A stretch of DNA of 64,000 nucleotides, from positions 1 through 64,000 of the forward strand of contig JAGOHK010000013.1 in the NCBI GenBank assembly GCA_017996175.1, written 5' to 3'. The notes below the pieces were generated by a model. The model searched no databases and was not told the DNA's origin. It saw only the letters and a list, made by a program, of their open reading frames with translations. Both the position numbers and the translations under genes were made by a program. Shown one piece after another: positions 16,155 through 26,700 of this stretch. This stretch comes from Leptospiraceae bacterium. GTDB taxonomy: Bacteria; Spirochaetota; Leptospiria; Leptospirales; Leptospiraceae. Position 1 is the stretch's first letter. Each line of letters begins with the position of its first letter.

Positions 16155-17972
16155 ATGGAAAAAATTCTAAAAAGAAAAGATGTGGCAGAAGAAGAAACAT
16201 GGGTCTTAGACGATTTATTTAAAAATTTTGGGGATTGGGAAAATTCTTTTAATCAATTACCCAAAGAAGAAGAATTAGATAAAATTATAAATGATAAATT
16301 TAAAGGAAAACTGAAAAATAACCCTGAGGTTTTATTTGAGTGCCTAAAGTTTAAAGATAATCTTTCTAGGAAATTAGAAAACTTATATGTGTATGCCAAC
16401 CTTAGAAGCTCTGAGGATGTTGCGAATAAAGAGGCAAATGAGTTTAGTGGAAAGATAGAAGTTAAGATGACCGGTTTATTCACATTATTCGCATTTTTAG
16501 ATCCAGAAATTTTAACGATCCCGAATATAGAGAGTTGGTTAGAAATAGAGCCGTTGAATGTATACAAGTATCAGATTCAGGAGTTACTGCGCTTTAAGTC
16601 CCATATTCTATCTGAAAAAGAGGAGGCAATCCTTTCTCAGATGGGTATTCCACTCAGAGTTTTTAATGATATACATAGTAAGTGGAATAATGCAGATTTA
16701 AAATTTCAATCGGTAAAAGATTCTAACGGGAAAGAACATCTAGTTTCAAATTCCCGATTATCCACAAATATGGAATCCTTTGATAGAACTCTCAGGGAAA
16801 ATTCTTTTCATTCTTATTATACGGAAATTGCTAAATGGGGAAATACAATAACTGCGAACTATTATGGGAATATGGTGAGCGGATCTACAGTTTCAAAAAT
16901 TAGAAACTATCCCAGTTTTATCGAAGCGGAATTATTTAAAGATGACATTCCAGTTTCTCTCTATGATAACCTAATTGCAACAGTTAGAAAAAATTTAGAC
17001 AGTTTACATCAAAGTATGGAACTCAGAAAAAAAATATTAGGGATAGATTTAGTTGCGCCTTATGACCGTTATGTGTCTTTATTCAAAGCAAACGTTGAAC
17101 TTAAATTTACCTGGGAAGAGGGTAGGGATTTAGTCCTTTCTGCCATAGAACCACTTGGTAAAGAATATGTTTCCATCGCTAAACAAGGATTAACCGTTGA
17201 TCGTTGGATTGATCGAGCGGAAAATGAAGGTAAACGCTCCGGGGCTTTTTCTTGGGGAACGTATGATTCTAGACCGTATATGCTGCAAACTTGGAGTGGT
17301 AGCTTGAGCGATATATATACATTAGCTCATGAATTAGGGCATTCTATGCATAGTTATTACAGTCATAAAAATCAGCCTTACCATTATGGAAACTATACAA
17401 TCTTTGTAGCTGAGGTCGCAAGTACTCTAAATGAAGCATTGTTGACAAACTATATTTTACAAACGAATCCGAATAGTGATCTCGCAAAATCAGCATTATC
17501 TGAATCTATTGGAAATTTTGAAGGAACGGTACTTAGACAAGTTTTATTTGCCGCATTCGAAAAAGAGGCAGCGGCTATCGCAGATTCTGGTGATGTTTTT
17601 ACACCCGAGAAAATGGATGAGATCTATATGAATCTAGTCAAAGAATGGTATGGGGCAAACAGCGCGTATCCGGATTTTATCAAACACGAATGGATGAGAA
17701 TACCTCATTTTTATTCTCCTTTTTATGTCTATAAATATGCCACCAGTTATTGTGCTTCTCTTGCTCTCTGTCAGTCTTTAAATGTAGATATAGACAGGAG
17801 CAAAGAACAAATATTTACTCTTTTAAAATCAGGTGGAAGTAAACCTTCTTTAGAAATTTTAAAAACAGCCGGAGTTGATCTTTTGCAATCAGAAGCAATT
17901 GACCAAGCTTTTGATAATTATAAACAAAATCTCAAGATTGCTGAAAAATTATTTTTATCTAGTAAGTTTTAA
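16155..17972 (+). CDS. pepF: Oligoendopeptidase F (M3 family)
   Basis: A 605-residue M3B peptidase, full length. The zinc site is HELGH (392-396) in TLAHELGHSMHSYYS, with a downstream glutamate in FVAEVASTLNEALL. KKILGIDLVAPYDRY and GSYDSRPY-like wording (WGTYDSRPYMLQTW) are typical of PepF. It would cut short cytoplasmic peptides. There is no signal peptide. An AAGGAG ribosome site lies just before the ATG. It stands alone on this strand, with a 352-base gap after it. Confidence 0.93.
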   Translation: MEKILKRKDVAEEETWVLDDLFKNFGDWENSFNQLPKEEELDKIINDKFKGKLKNNPEVLFECLKFKDNLSRKLENLYVYANLRSSEDVANKEANEFSGKIEVKMTGLFTLFAFLDPEILTIPNIESWLEIEPLNVYKYQIQELLRFKSHILSEKEEAILSQMGIPLRVFNDIHSKWNNADLKFQSVKDSNGKEHLVSNSRLSTNMESFDRTLRENSFHSYYTEIAKWGNTITANYYGNMVSGSTVSKIRNYPSFIEAELFKDDIPVSLYDNLIATVRKNLDSLHQSMELRKKILGIDLVAPYDRYVSLFKANVELKFTWEEGRDLVLSAIEPLGKEYVSIAKQGLTVDRWIDRAENEGKRSGAFSWGTYDSRPYMLQTWSGSLSDIYTLAHELGHSMHSYYSHKNQPYHYGNYTIFVAEVASTLNEALLTNYILQTNPNSDLAKSALSESIGNFEGTVLRQVLFAAFEKEAAAIADSGDVFTPEKMDEIYMNLVKEWYGANSAYPDFIKHEWMRIPHFYSPFYVYKYATSYCASLALCQSLNVDIDRSKEQIFTLLKSGGSKPSLEILKTAGVDLLQSEAIDQAFDNYKQNLKIAEKLFLSSKF

Positions 17973-18324
17973 ACTTCAATTTCCCTGATTTGATTTTTGA
18001 AAATGCAATACATAAAAAAGGGAAGATTGAAATTTGCACTGCGATAGAATTGCGAATTGCATTAAATGAAATTTAGTTACCGCAAAATCGCTATTAGCTA
18101 ATAGGATTTTGACAAAAGTAAATTCTAAAACTATAAAACTTGTTTTAGCAATTGAGAAAATTAGCTAAACTTATTTATAGAAGTGGTATATAAAGATTTT
18201 TTTTGCGGTTAACACTGAATTTCCAATACACGTACGTTTTCGCTAATTTGAGTCAATATAAAATTGACTTGTATTTTTAAAAAGACTTAAGGGTATAGTA
18301 TTTTTAGATAACAAGGTATAACAA
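17973..18324. other. Intergenic stretch with palindromes, no gene seen
   Basis: 352 bases without a credible gene. It holds a perfect 14-base palindrome CTATTAGCTAATAG at 18091-18104 and a loose inverted pair (TTACCGCAAAA near 18077 and TTTTTTGCGGTTAA near 18202). The end of the gap contains the GGGTATAGTA motif described separately. Confidence 0.5.
18289..18300 (+). promoter_or_regulatory. AAGGGTATAGTA motif upstream of lipoprotein gene
   Basis: AAGGGTATAGTA lies 25 bases before the start of the DUF1566 lipoprotein gene. The same 12 bases occur 29 bases before the repeat lipoprotein gene at 23715. TATAGT could be a -10 box, but no clear -35 box is placed at 16-18 bases in either case. Confidence 0.4.
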
Positions 18325-19767
18325 ATGAAAAATAACTATAAGAAAATATGCATTCTAATATTGATAATTTTATTTTTTCCAAATTGTAGGAAATCCAAAA
18401 AAGATGCACTGTGGCCTCTTTTATTAATGGGCGGAAGCTCTAGTGCCCAAACATCTGATACAGCTACGGCTTCTACTGAGACACCAGAGATTACACCCAC
18501 ACCGATCGAAACAGTTTCTGCTCCAACTTTTTCTCCGACTACAGGACATTATACGAGTCCCCAATCTATTACTATTTCTACTTCAACCGTTGGGGCTACT
18601 ATCTATTATACGATAGATGGTTCTACCCCAACTACAAGTTCAAGTATTTATACTATTTCTATTTCTGATACAAGAAGCCTCGCGGGTAAGACGATTAAAG
18701 CATTTGCCGTCAAATCAGGATTAACCGATAGTTCTGTAGTAAACGGAGTTTATAGTTATCCGCTTGTAAAAACGGGACAGACATTGTGTTATGATAATAG
18801 CCATAATCCTGTTACATGTAGCTCTACTTACAAAGGACAGGACGCACAAGAAAGTAAAGGTCTTACTAGAAGTTATACAGGACCTACCCAACACTCTACG
18901 CATACTTCTGATTATACTACAACCGATAATGCAACCGGACTTGTTTGGAGATCATGTTCCCAGGGACAGAGTGGAGAGACATGTACTGGAACGGCAGTTT
19001 CGAATCTCACAAAAGACACGGCGCAATCTGATTCTACCAATGGATGCTCTGCACTTAATTCTGCAAATAGTGGAAGTGGATACGCGGGTAGGACAAACTG
19101 GCGATTACCCACAGTCTTAGAATTAGCTTCTTTAATTGATTCTAGTAAAGATTACACTTTATCTATGAATTTGACGGCATTTCCTAACACCCCCGGAACT
19201 TACCAGGGATTCGATAGTATTTTTTATTCATCTACTCCGTAGACACCTTTTCAAAATTGGAATGTAGATTTTAGCATGGGAGATGTTGGTCCATCCGCCG
19301 GTTCTGGTATTTATGTGCGATGTGTTTCTTCTTCTTTTACAATTCAGAATCCGCAAAATTATACGGATAATAGTGATGGAACGGTGCGAGATAATTACAC
19401 CGGGCTTACCTGGCAAAAATGTTCTAGAGGTCAGACGAATGATTCTACTTGTTCAGGAACCGCGACAACTTCTAATTGGGCGGATGCTCTATCGTATTGT
19501 AATTCCTTAAATCTTGCTGGAAAAACTTGGCGGCTTCCAAATCGAAATGAATTGCATAGTATTGTAGATTATACTAAATCAGTCGGAGCTATCATAAACA
19601 CTACTTACTTTCCGGCGACAATGAATCAGCATTATTTTACATCCAGTACCAATCTCACAATTAGTACATCCTATGTTTGGGCTGTTTATTTCTTTAGTGG
19701 GAATTTGAATTTTTTTGATAAGACCAATACAGGGAATGCTTATGTTCGCTGTGTGACAGGACCTTAG
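18325..19767 (+). pseudogene. DUF1566 lipoprotein interrupted by in-frame TAG
   Basis: One reading frame of 480 codons plus a terminal stop, broken only by a TAG at 19240-19242. The first part is a lipoprotein signal (FFPNC, Cys21), a Thr-rich linker, a chitobiase/CHB_HEX-type beta domain (~70-140: TIYYTIDGSTPTTSS) and a first Lcl/DUF1566 domain with TGLVWRSC and NWRLPTVLELASLID. The TAG falls in the conserved end of this domain, in SSTP-stop-TPFQNWNVDF. The same frame continues to a second DUF1566 domain with TGLTWQKC, WRLPNRNELHSIVD and AYVRCV. Either this is a recent nonsense mutation, a sequence error, or a 305-residue protein plus a separate restart at 19276 (no good ribosome site). DUF1566 domains are carbohydrate-binding-like surface modules of unknown function. 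Confidence 0.75.
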
Positions 19768-19936
19768 GTTTTTTGTAAACTGTATCTATAACCTGAACGC
19801 CGAAATGCCTATAGCACTTAATTAATTTCAAAAAACAATCCATTTCTTATTAACTTTGTTCTTCTATTATCACTGAACGGTCGAAAATTTAAGAGAAAGA
19901 CTTAAATCTTCCGAAGAAAAAACTGGCAAAATAAAT

Positions 19937-20788
19937 ATGATTAAACTAGCGATTTTATTTTTTGTAATTATCTTAATTGTTCTCGTAGTGTTGATTCTTC
20001 TTTATGGAGGGAAAACTAGTTTTAAGAATACTTTGTCTGGTATTATTTTACTAGAAGGAGAGCCTGTTTTTAATTCGGCTATGATCGAGAGAGATCTCTA
20101 CAGTCGTTATAAAATTAAGGCTAGTAAAAAATCTTCCAATGACGGAATTGTGATTTTTTCGGCAGATAAAGTTCGAATTGTAATTGTTGCGGTTGATGCG
20201 GAAATTCCTACAGATGAAATTGAGTCCGTCTGTAAAATTTCTCATCTATGGAAAGATGCTCTCGAAAATGCATCCAAACATGAATCTCATATTATCCTTT
20301 CTGTATCTTCGGATATTACTGACCCTGTGGAACTAAATTTACAATTTACAAAAATTGCTGCTACCCTCCTTCGAAATACAAAGTCGATAGGAATTTATTT
20401 AGGAAATCAATCTCTTATTTCACCCAAAGACCACTATATCAAAATCACCGATAGTATGACTAATAGTGATTTGCCGCTTGCGAATTGGATTTATTTTGGA
20501 CTCAGGGAAAATAATTTCAAACGAAGTGGTTTTACTATTGGTTTAAAGGAATTTGGATTTAGAGAATTTGAATTAGCAGATTCCGAAAAGTCGTTTGAAG
20601 AAATTTATAAAATACTTTATGATCTAAGCCACCATGTTTTACAGTCTAGAGAGCCTCTGAAAAAAGGGGAAACACTTGATTTGTCGGAGAGCGAGAAAAT
20701 TTCTTTCGAGTCTAGAGTAGGGGAATTCAGAGACACTGAATCGATGCATATTGTAGTGATGGCAAATGAAAAATCAGCCTTGCCTTAG
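19937..20788 (+). CDS. DUF4261 domain protein with membrane anchor
   Basis: A 283-residue protein. Residues ~3-24 form one membrane helix, and the rest is probably cytoplasmic. It follows the DUF4261 pattern: WKDALENASKHESHIILSV, then IGIYLGNQSL, then LPLANWIYFGL, FTIGLKEFGFREFEL and KGETLDLSESEKISFES. The family has no known function; its members often lie among genes of uncertain role, and the usual forms lack a membrane anchor. It is followed by a ParA-like ATPase gene 58 bases on. Confidence 0.75.
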   Translation: MIKLAILFFVIILIVLVVLILLYGGKTSFKNTLSGIILLEGEPVFNSAMIERDLYSRYKIKASKKSSNDGIVIFSADKVRIVIVAVDAEIPTDEIESVCKISHLWKDALENASKHESHIILSVSSDITDPVELNLQFTKIAATLLRNTKSIGIYLGNQSLISPKDHYIKITDSMTNSDLPLANWIYFGLRENNFKRSGFTIGLKEFGFREFELADSEKSFEEIYKILYDLSHHVLQSREPLKKGETLDLSESEKISFESRVGEFRDTESMHIVVMANEKSALP

Positions 20789-20846
20789 AGAGAAGTTAAT
20801 TTTTTTTATATTTGACTTGCGTACCTTTTGATTTTTCTGTATTAGA

Positions 20847-21527
20847 ATGATACATTTTATAGGCGGCGAAAAGGGTGGAGTTGGAAAATCAGTAATTTCT
20901 AGACTACTTGCACAATATTTCATAGATAACCAAGTTCCATTTACGGGTTACGATACAGATAGATCTCATAATACGTTTTTACGTTTTTATAAGGATTATG
21001 CTTCTTCTACTACAGTTGATAGTTACGAACAACTGGATGCTTTGATTGAAAATTTTGACAGTCAAGTTGTGAGTAGAATTATAGTCGATCTAGCTGCACA
21101 AACAAACCTTCCTCTCTTGCAATGGATTGAGGATAGTAACGTAATTGAGCTTTCCAATGATTTGAACTTAAAACTAAAATTTTGGCATGTGATGGATGAT
21201 AGTAAAGATTCTGTTCTGCTTTTGGAAAATCTCTTAAATAAATTTCAGGATAAAGTAGATTATATTTTAGTTTTCAATCAAGGACGAGGAACTCAATTTA
21301 AAATATTTGAATCCTCTCCCGTAAAAGATCTTGCGATACAATACAATGCATCTTTTATGATTTTAAAAAAATTACACGAAAGAACCATGCAAAAAATTGA
21401 TGATACTAACTCTAGCTTCTGGGCGGCTATTCATAATAAACCTTCCAGTCTTGGGCTAATGGAAAAAGAAAGAATTAGAACCTGGCTTACCTCTGCCTAC
21501 GCAGAATTTACAAGATTGAATGTTTGA
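20847..21527 (+). CDS. Orphan ParA/MinD-family ATPase
   Basis: A 226-residue P-loop protein. The deviant Walker A motif KGGVGKS lies at residues 9-15 and the Walker B-like strand is RIIVDLAAQ (~75-83). The C-terminal part (NSSFWAAIHNK, MEKERIRTWL) matches no classical ParA. No ParB gene or parS-like site is near, so it is not a standard partition pair. It resembles the small ParA relatives found in mobilisation modules and in positioning of protein complexes. It is cotranscribed in all likelihood with the histidine kinase 21 bases downstream. Confidence 0.8.
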   Translation: MIHFIGGEKGGVGKSVISRLLAQYFIDNQVPFTGYDTDRSHNTFLRFYKDYASSTTVDSYEQLDALIENFDSQVVSRIIVDLAAQTNLPLLQWIEDSNVIELSNDLNLKLKFWHVMDDSKDSVLLLENLLNKFQDKVDYILVFNQGRGTQFKIFESSPVKDLAIQYNASFMILKKLHERTMQKIDDTNSSFWAAIHNKPSSLGLMEKERIRTWLTSAYAEFTRLNV

Positions 21528-21548
21528 TTGGTAAAATAGAGTATTACT

Positions 21549-23468
21549 TTGAAAAGAATATTCTTCTTCTTTTTACTTTGTTTTACAGATACATTGTTTG
21601 CGATTGATCCTGTCATCTTGAATGATACGACTGGAGAATATCCGTTAGGGCTTTATTTAGAAATTCTAGAAGACAAAGAAGGAAAACTAACGATAGACGA
21701 TATACAAAAGCCAGAGATGGAATCTCTTTGGGTGAAGAGTAATTCGGATGTTCCCGGATTTGGTTATTCTAAGTCGATCTATTGGGTTAGATTCGAGTTA
21801 GCCTCAAAATTAGAAAAAAAATATTATTTAGAAATCGACTATCCGCATTTAGATCAAATTGATTTTTATAGTATCAGTAGTATAGGGAAGATAACACATA
21901 AAAAAACAGGAGATAAACTTACTTTTGAAAATAGAGATATAAATTATCGAAATTTTATTTTTTTTATTTTTGTGTCCGAATCATTTTCAGATAGATACTA
22001 TATTCGATTTGAATCGGAAGGTTCTATATTGCTGCCGTTGAATCTTTGGAGCCCTGTTACATTTTTAGAAAAGAAAAATATAGAGATGATTGGTTTTGGT
22101 TTCTTTTTTGGTGCCCTCATTGTAATGGCATTTTATAATCTATTTCTATGGGCTTCGATTAGAGACCGAAGTTATGTTTACTATGTATTTTATATTTTAG
22201 CGAATGCGTTAGCCACTGCTAATGTGCTTGGTTTGACATATCAATTTCTTTGGATTGGATCTCCTGAACTTTTTAATAAAGTATTCTCATCTCTCTCTAT
22301 ATTCTTGAATTCATTTATTTCCCTTGTATTTACTGCAAATTTTTTACAGGCTAATAAGAATTTACCTCGATTTCATTTGGTATATAAAATTCTAGCAATG
22401 GTATGTATTTTGGGATTTTTTCTAGCCCCATTTATGAGCTATCGATTTGGATCGGTTACTGGAATTTTGACAATATTTTTCTCTTATGTCTGGATGCTTA
22501 CGGCTGGCGTCATGGTCAGTTTAAAAGGTTATCGCCCCGCAAAATTCTATCTTTTATCTTGGAGTGCTTTTTTGTTTTTTTCGGGGTTTGGTTTGTTGTA
22601 TTTCTTAGGGATTATTCCGAGAAACTTTGTAAGTACCTATTCTGGTATGTTTGGTTCTGTGATGCAAGTTATACTTCTTTCCTTTGGACTTGCGGATAGA
22701 ATCAACGATTTACAAAAACAAAATGAAGTTTCTCAGATTCGGGCACTCGAAGCAGAGAAAAAAGCAAACAAAGTAAAGGATGAATTTTTAGCAAATCTTT
22801 CGCATGAACTTAGAACACCGATGACTTCTGTATTTGTTTTATCGGAAATGCTTGCGAGTAATCGAGATTATCCGGAAGAAGTCATTGAATATTCCAAAGA
22901 GATTCGACTTGGTGCAGGAAAGTTAAATGATTATGTAAATGATTTAATTTTAGTAACAGATATAGAATCTAATTTAGAGTTACAAAAATCGAATATCGAA
23001 TTACAGTCGCTAGTCTCTGATGTAATAAAAGAATTTAGCTCGCTTTTAGAAGAAAAGAATATCCAACTATTCTTTGAAAAAAAAGATCCAATCGAAATGA
23101 ATTGTGACCCCATTTTATTGACTAAAGCCACTGGTGTTATTATTAAGAATGCGATAACATACAATAAACAAGACGGAGAAGTTCATGTTTTTATTAGAAC
23201 ACGCACCTTAAAGACATTAGACCGTACTCTGCATGGAATAGAAATAAAAGTTATCGATACTGGAATTGGAATCGCAAAGGAATTTCAAGAAAAGATATTC
23301 GATAAATTCTTCCGTGTAGATTCTTCTCTATCTTATGAAGTAAGTGGGGTAGGTATAGGACTTTTTATTGCCAAAAAAATCATAGAATTACACGGTGGGG
23401 TAATTGAAGTAAAAAGCGAGTTAGGAAAGGGAAGTGAGTTTACTATTAGTTTGCCTCTACCACAATAA
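21549..23468 (+). CDS. 7TM-DISM sensor histidine kinase
   Basis: A 639-residue kinase starting at TTG, as there is no in-frame ATG upstream. A signal peptide (~1-18) leads to a 7TMR-DISM extracellular beta domain (~25-165, SIYWVRFEL), a seven-helix membrane domain (~175-390) and a HisKA domain with the phospho-acceptor His419 in LANLSHELRTP. The HATPase domain has IIKNAITYN (N box), VIDTGIGI (G1), IFDKFFRVD (F box) and GVGIGLFIAKKI (G2). It autophosphorylates in response to a ligand bound outside the membrane, often a carbohydrate in this family. No response regulator lies nearby. Confidence 0.92.
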   Translation: MKRIFFFFLLCFTDTLFAIDPVILNDTTGEYPLGLYLEILEDKEGKLTIDDIQKPEMESLWVKSNSDVPGFGYSKSIYWVRFELASKLEKKYYLEIDYPHLDQIDFYSISSIGKITHKKTGDKLTFENRDINYRNFIFFIFVSESFSDRYYIRFESEGSILLPLNLWSPVTFLEKKNIEMIGFGFFFGALIVMAFYNLFLWASIRDRSYVYYVFYILANALATANVLGLTYQFLWIGSPELFNKVFSSLSIFLNSFISLVFTANFLQANKNLPRFHLVYKILAMVCILGFFLAPFMSYRFGSVTGILTIFFSYVWMLTAGVMVSLKGYRPAKFYLLSWSAFLFFSGFGLLYFLGIIPRNFVSTYSGMFGSVMQVILLSFGLADRINDLQKQNEVSQIRALEAEKKANKVKDEFLANLSHELRTPMTSVFVLSEMLASNRDYPEEVIEYSKEIRLGAGKLNDYVNDLILVTDIESNLELQKSNIELQSLVSDVIKEFSSLLEEKNIQLFFEKKDPIEMNCDPILLTKATGVIIKNAITYNKQDGEVHVFIRTRTLKTLDRTLHGIEIKVIDTGIGIAKEFQEKIFDKFFRVDSSLSYEVSGVGIGLFIAKKIIELHGGVIEVKSELGKGSEFTISLPLPQ

Positions 23469-23561
23469 TTTAGTTTTGGAACAAATAGAGGATAATTCTC
23501 CTTACCTTGCGTTTCCTGAAAAAGCTTTAAATCCATCTACAAAACAAAAAGCATTAGCTAA

Positions 23562-23587
23562 AAGCATACGTACGCGTTTTTATGCTT
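23562..23587. terminator. Weak hairpin after histidine kinase
   Basis: AAGCATA (23562-23568) pairs with TATGCTT (23581-23587) around a 12-base loop in the gap after the kinase gene. A short stem without a T-run after it; a possible terminator only. Confidence 0.35.
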
Positions 23588-23674
23588 CTAAAGCCTGAGT
23601 TTTTCCCGGAGAAATTTTAAAAACCTTAGTCAATTAATAATTTCTGCTTTTCAAATTTAACGTTATACGAAATA

Positions 23675-23686
23675 AAGGGTATAGTA
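23675..23686 (+). promoter_or_regulatory. AAGGGTATAGTA motif, second copy
   Basis: The same 12 bases as at 18289-18300, here 29 bases before the GTG start of the large repeat lipoprotein gene. Two lipoprotein genes share this element, which suggests common control, but the number of copies is too low to be sure. Confidence 0.4.
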
Positions 23687-23714
23687 AATTTATTTCCAGC
23701 GCAGGGTAATTAAA

Positions 23715-26700
23715 GTGAAGCGAAAACTCTTTTCTCTTGAAAATAAAAAAACTATATTCCTGGTTTTTCTTGTAATCTCAAATTTTTATAATTGTATTCC
23801 CTGGCCTAGTGCCTTACTCGGATCCTTAGTAATTCAGAAAGATAAAAAATCTCCACTTTTATTTTCACCTCTTGGTATTTCTGCTTTGAGTGGAATGGGA
23901 AATTCATCTACTCCGACAACGTTTCCAGAGGACTCTCCAAACGTCATAACTCCGGAGAACGCCGATTTTTTTGTAAGCCAAAGAACTGGACTTTTGACTA
24001 GCGAGTTAGGAACTAACGCTACATTTACCGTTAAGTTGACCAGAAAGCCATCCTCTTCTGTTTCTTTGCATTTAGTTTCTTCTAATCTTTCTGAAATTAC
24101 AGTTAGCCCGTCTAATCTAATTTTTACGGAAGAGGATTGGCAGATAGAACAGACTGTTACTTTAACAGGGGTAAATGATTATTACCTAGATGGAAATCGT
24201 GCCGTTACGATTGATCTTGGTTCAGCTATAAGTTTAGATACCGGTTATAATCAATTATCCGCAGGTGTCGTGGAAGCAGAAAATATAGATGACGAGACTA
24301 AAGGTATTACTGTATCTCTAACAAGCGGGCATATAATCAGCGAACAAGGTTCATCTTCCTCATTTCATGTAGTCTTAAATTCTAAACCAACGGCTGATGT
24401 TGTTATACCAGTGGTTAGCAATGATTTGACGGAGGGTTTGGTTAGTCCGCCTGTTTTGGTTTTTACAGAGTATAATTGGAATTTACCGCAAACTGTAATA
24501 ATTACAGGAGTAGATGATAACATTGCAGATGGGAATACTATTTTTACAATTGCGCTAAACCCAAGCACGAGTGATGATCCCAATTTTAATGAATTGTCTC
24601 AAAGCAATATTGGTGTAACAAATCAGGATAACGATCTAGCGGGTTTTACAATCATTAACCCCACACTAACTACAAGTGAATCTGGAATAGCAAAGGTATT
24701 TTATGTTGTATTAAATTCAGAACCTACGGATACTGTATATTTACCTCTTCTAAATCAAAATCCCACGGAAGGCTCAATAAATAAAATTGGATTAACATTT
24801 TCTACATCCAGTTGGAATATAGAGCAGGCGGTGACTGTTACTGGTTTGGATGATTTTAATCTGGATGGGAACATAAACTATTTCATTCAAGTCGGGGCAC
24901 CTGAGAGTAATGATACTTCGTATTCTACGCTTTCCTCTCAAAGTGTAACTGTAACAAATTTGGATAATGATACTCCGGGATTTAATATTAGTTCAATGAA
25001 CAGGCATACAAATGAAGATTTAGAATCAGCGAGTTTTCAAGTGAAGTTATACACGATTCCTTCGAATAATGTATCTATCTCATTTTCTTCTTCTGATACT
25101 AGTGAAGGTATTATTCAGTCGGGAGCATCGCTTGTATTTACGCAGGCTAATTGGAATTCTCCTCAGACGGTTATAGTTAAGGGAGTAAACGACAATTTAA
25201 AAGATGGAGATATTACTTTTAGTATTATTTCCTCTCCGGCAACAAGTGAAGATACAAATTATAACGGAATTAATCCGGTCGATATTTCGGTTATAAATGA
25301 TGATAATGATACCGCAGGAGTTGTAGTTGCCGCAAGCCCTGATCCACTTGTTACGACTGAAAGTGGGGGCAAAGCCGCATTTACCCTAAAGCTTAGAACA
25401 AAGCCTACCGCAAATGTTACCATATCTGGAATTGTAAGTTCCAATACTAGTGCAGGAAGTGTATCACCAACAAGTGTTACCTTTACGCCGACTAATTGGA
25501 GTATTCCAAAAGTAATTACAATTACCGGTGTGGATAATGCATATTACAATCAAGAAGGCATTTTATATTCAATTCATGTTCCATCTCCAACTAGTGTCGA
25601 TTTGGATTACGTAGGATTGCCTGCGAATTCAGTGAACGTTAAAAATTCAGACAATGATACACGCGGGTATACAATTAGCAAAACGAAAAATTTTATAACT
25701 GCAGATTCGAATAAATCCGATTCTTTTACTATCCGATTAAACACAAGACCTGTTGGGGGTGATGTAGTTATACCTGTAACTAGTGCTAATAATGCGGAGG
25801 TAATTGTTTCTCCTTCGTTACTTACGTTTACAGCGAATAATTGGAATACGCCGCAAACCGTGACAATGACTGGTAAGCCCGATGGAGTAGTAGATGGTTC
25901 GAAGCAAGTTACAATTGCTTTAGGCACTCCAACAAGTGCTTCCGGCTTCAAAGATTATTATCCCAATGCAACCGGAAGTGATTATACAACTGTAAAATTA
26001 CCTGATTATAATGGAGCCACTGCGAATAACGGAATGTTTACCCTAAATAATTGTGATACGGACACGAAAATAGCAGTATGTCTACCAATTGTTACAGAAA
26101 GAATTACGTCTGAAGCCGGAACTAGTTTTCAATACTATATTTTACTAAATCAACCTCCTGTTGATACGATTACGTTTAATGTATCATCTTCTAATATAAA
26201 TGAGGGTACTGTATCGGTAGCGAGCATAACAAGAGATGCCACTAACTGGGATTCGATTCAACTTATTACTGTAACTGGTGTAAATGATCCAACTCTGGAA
26301 GTGATTGGCGAACAAATAGATGGGGAGAAGATATATAGTATTATTCACTCGACTGTAAATACCTCTGATAGTTATTACAATGGATTTGACGTTGCAGATA
26401 TTTCAAATATTAGAAATACTGATCCAGATAAACCGGCAGCCATATTTACTCCAGTGAGTACATCGAGTAACAGAATTTTACTAATCAATAATGAGTCGAG
26501 GCAAATATCTGTTAGGCTTAATGCCCAACCCATAGCTGATGTTAGTTTTAATTTATCAGGATTAGGATTTACATCAAATCCTGCTTCGCTTATTTTTACT
26601 TCTACAAATTGGAATGTGAATCAGCAAATTACTGTTAGCTACAATGGAACATCGGGAAATAAAACTTTATTAACTTCCGCTTTTAGTAGTGCAGATATGA

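Noticed and set aside
20847-21527. Plasmid partition system
   Set aside because: There is only a ParA-like protein, with no ParB or centromere repeats, and the surroundings are chromosomal.
25607-25951. Genes on the minus strand within the repeat lipoprotein
   Set aside because: Open frames there come from the biased composition of the repeats on the other strand.
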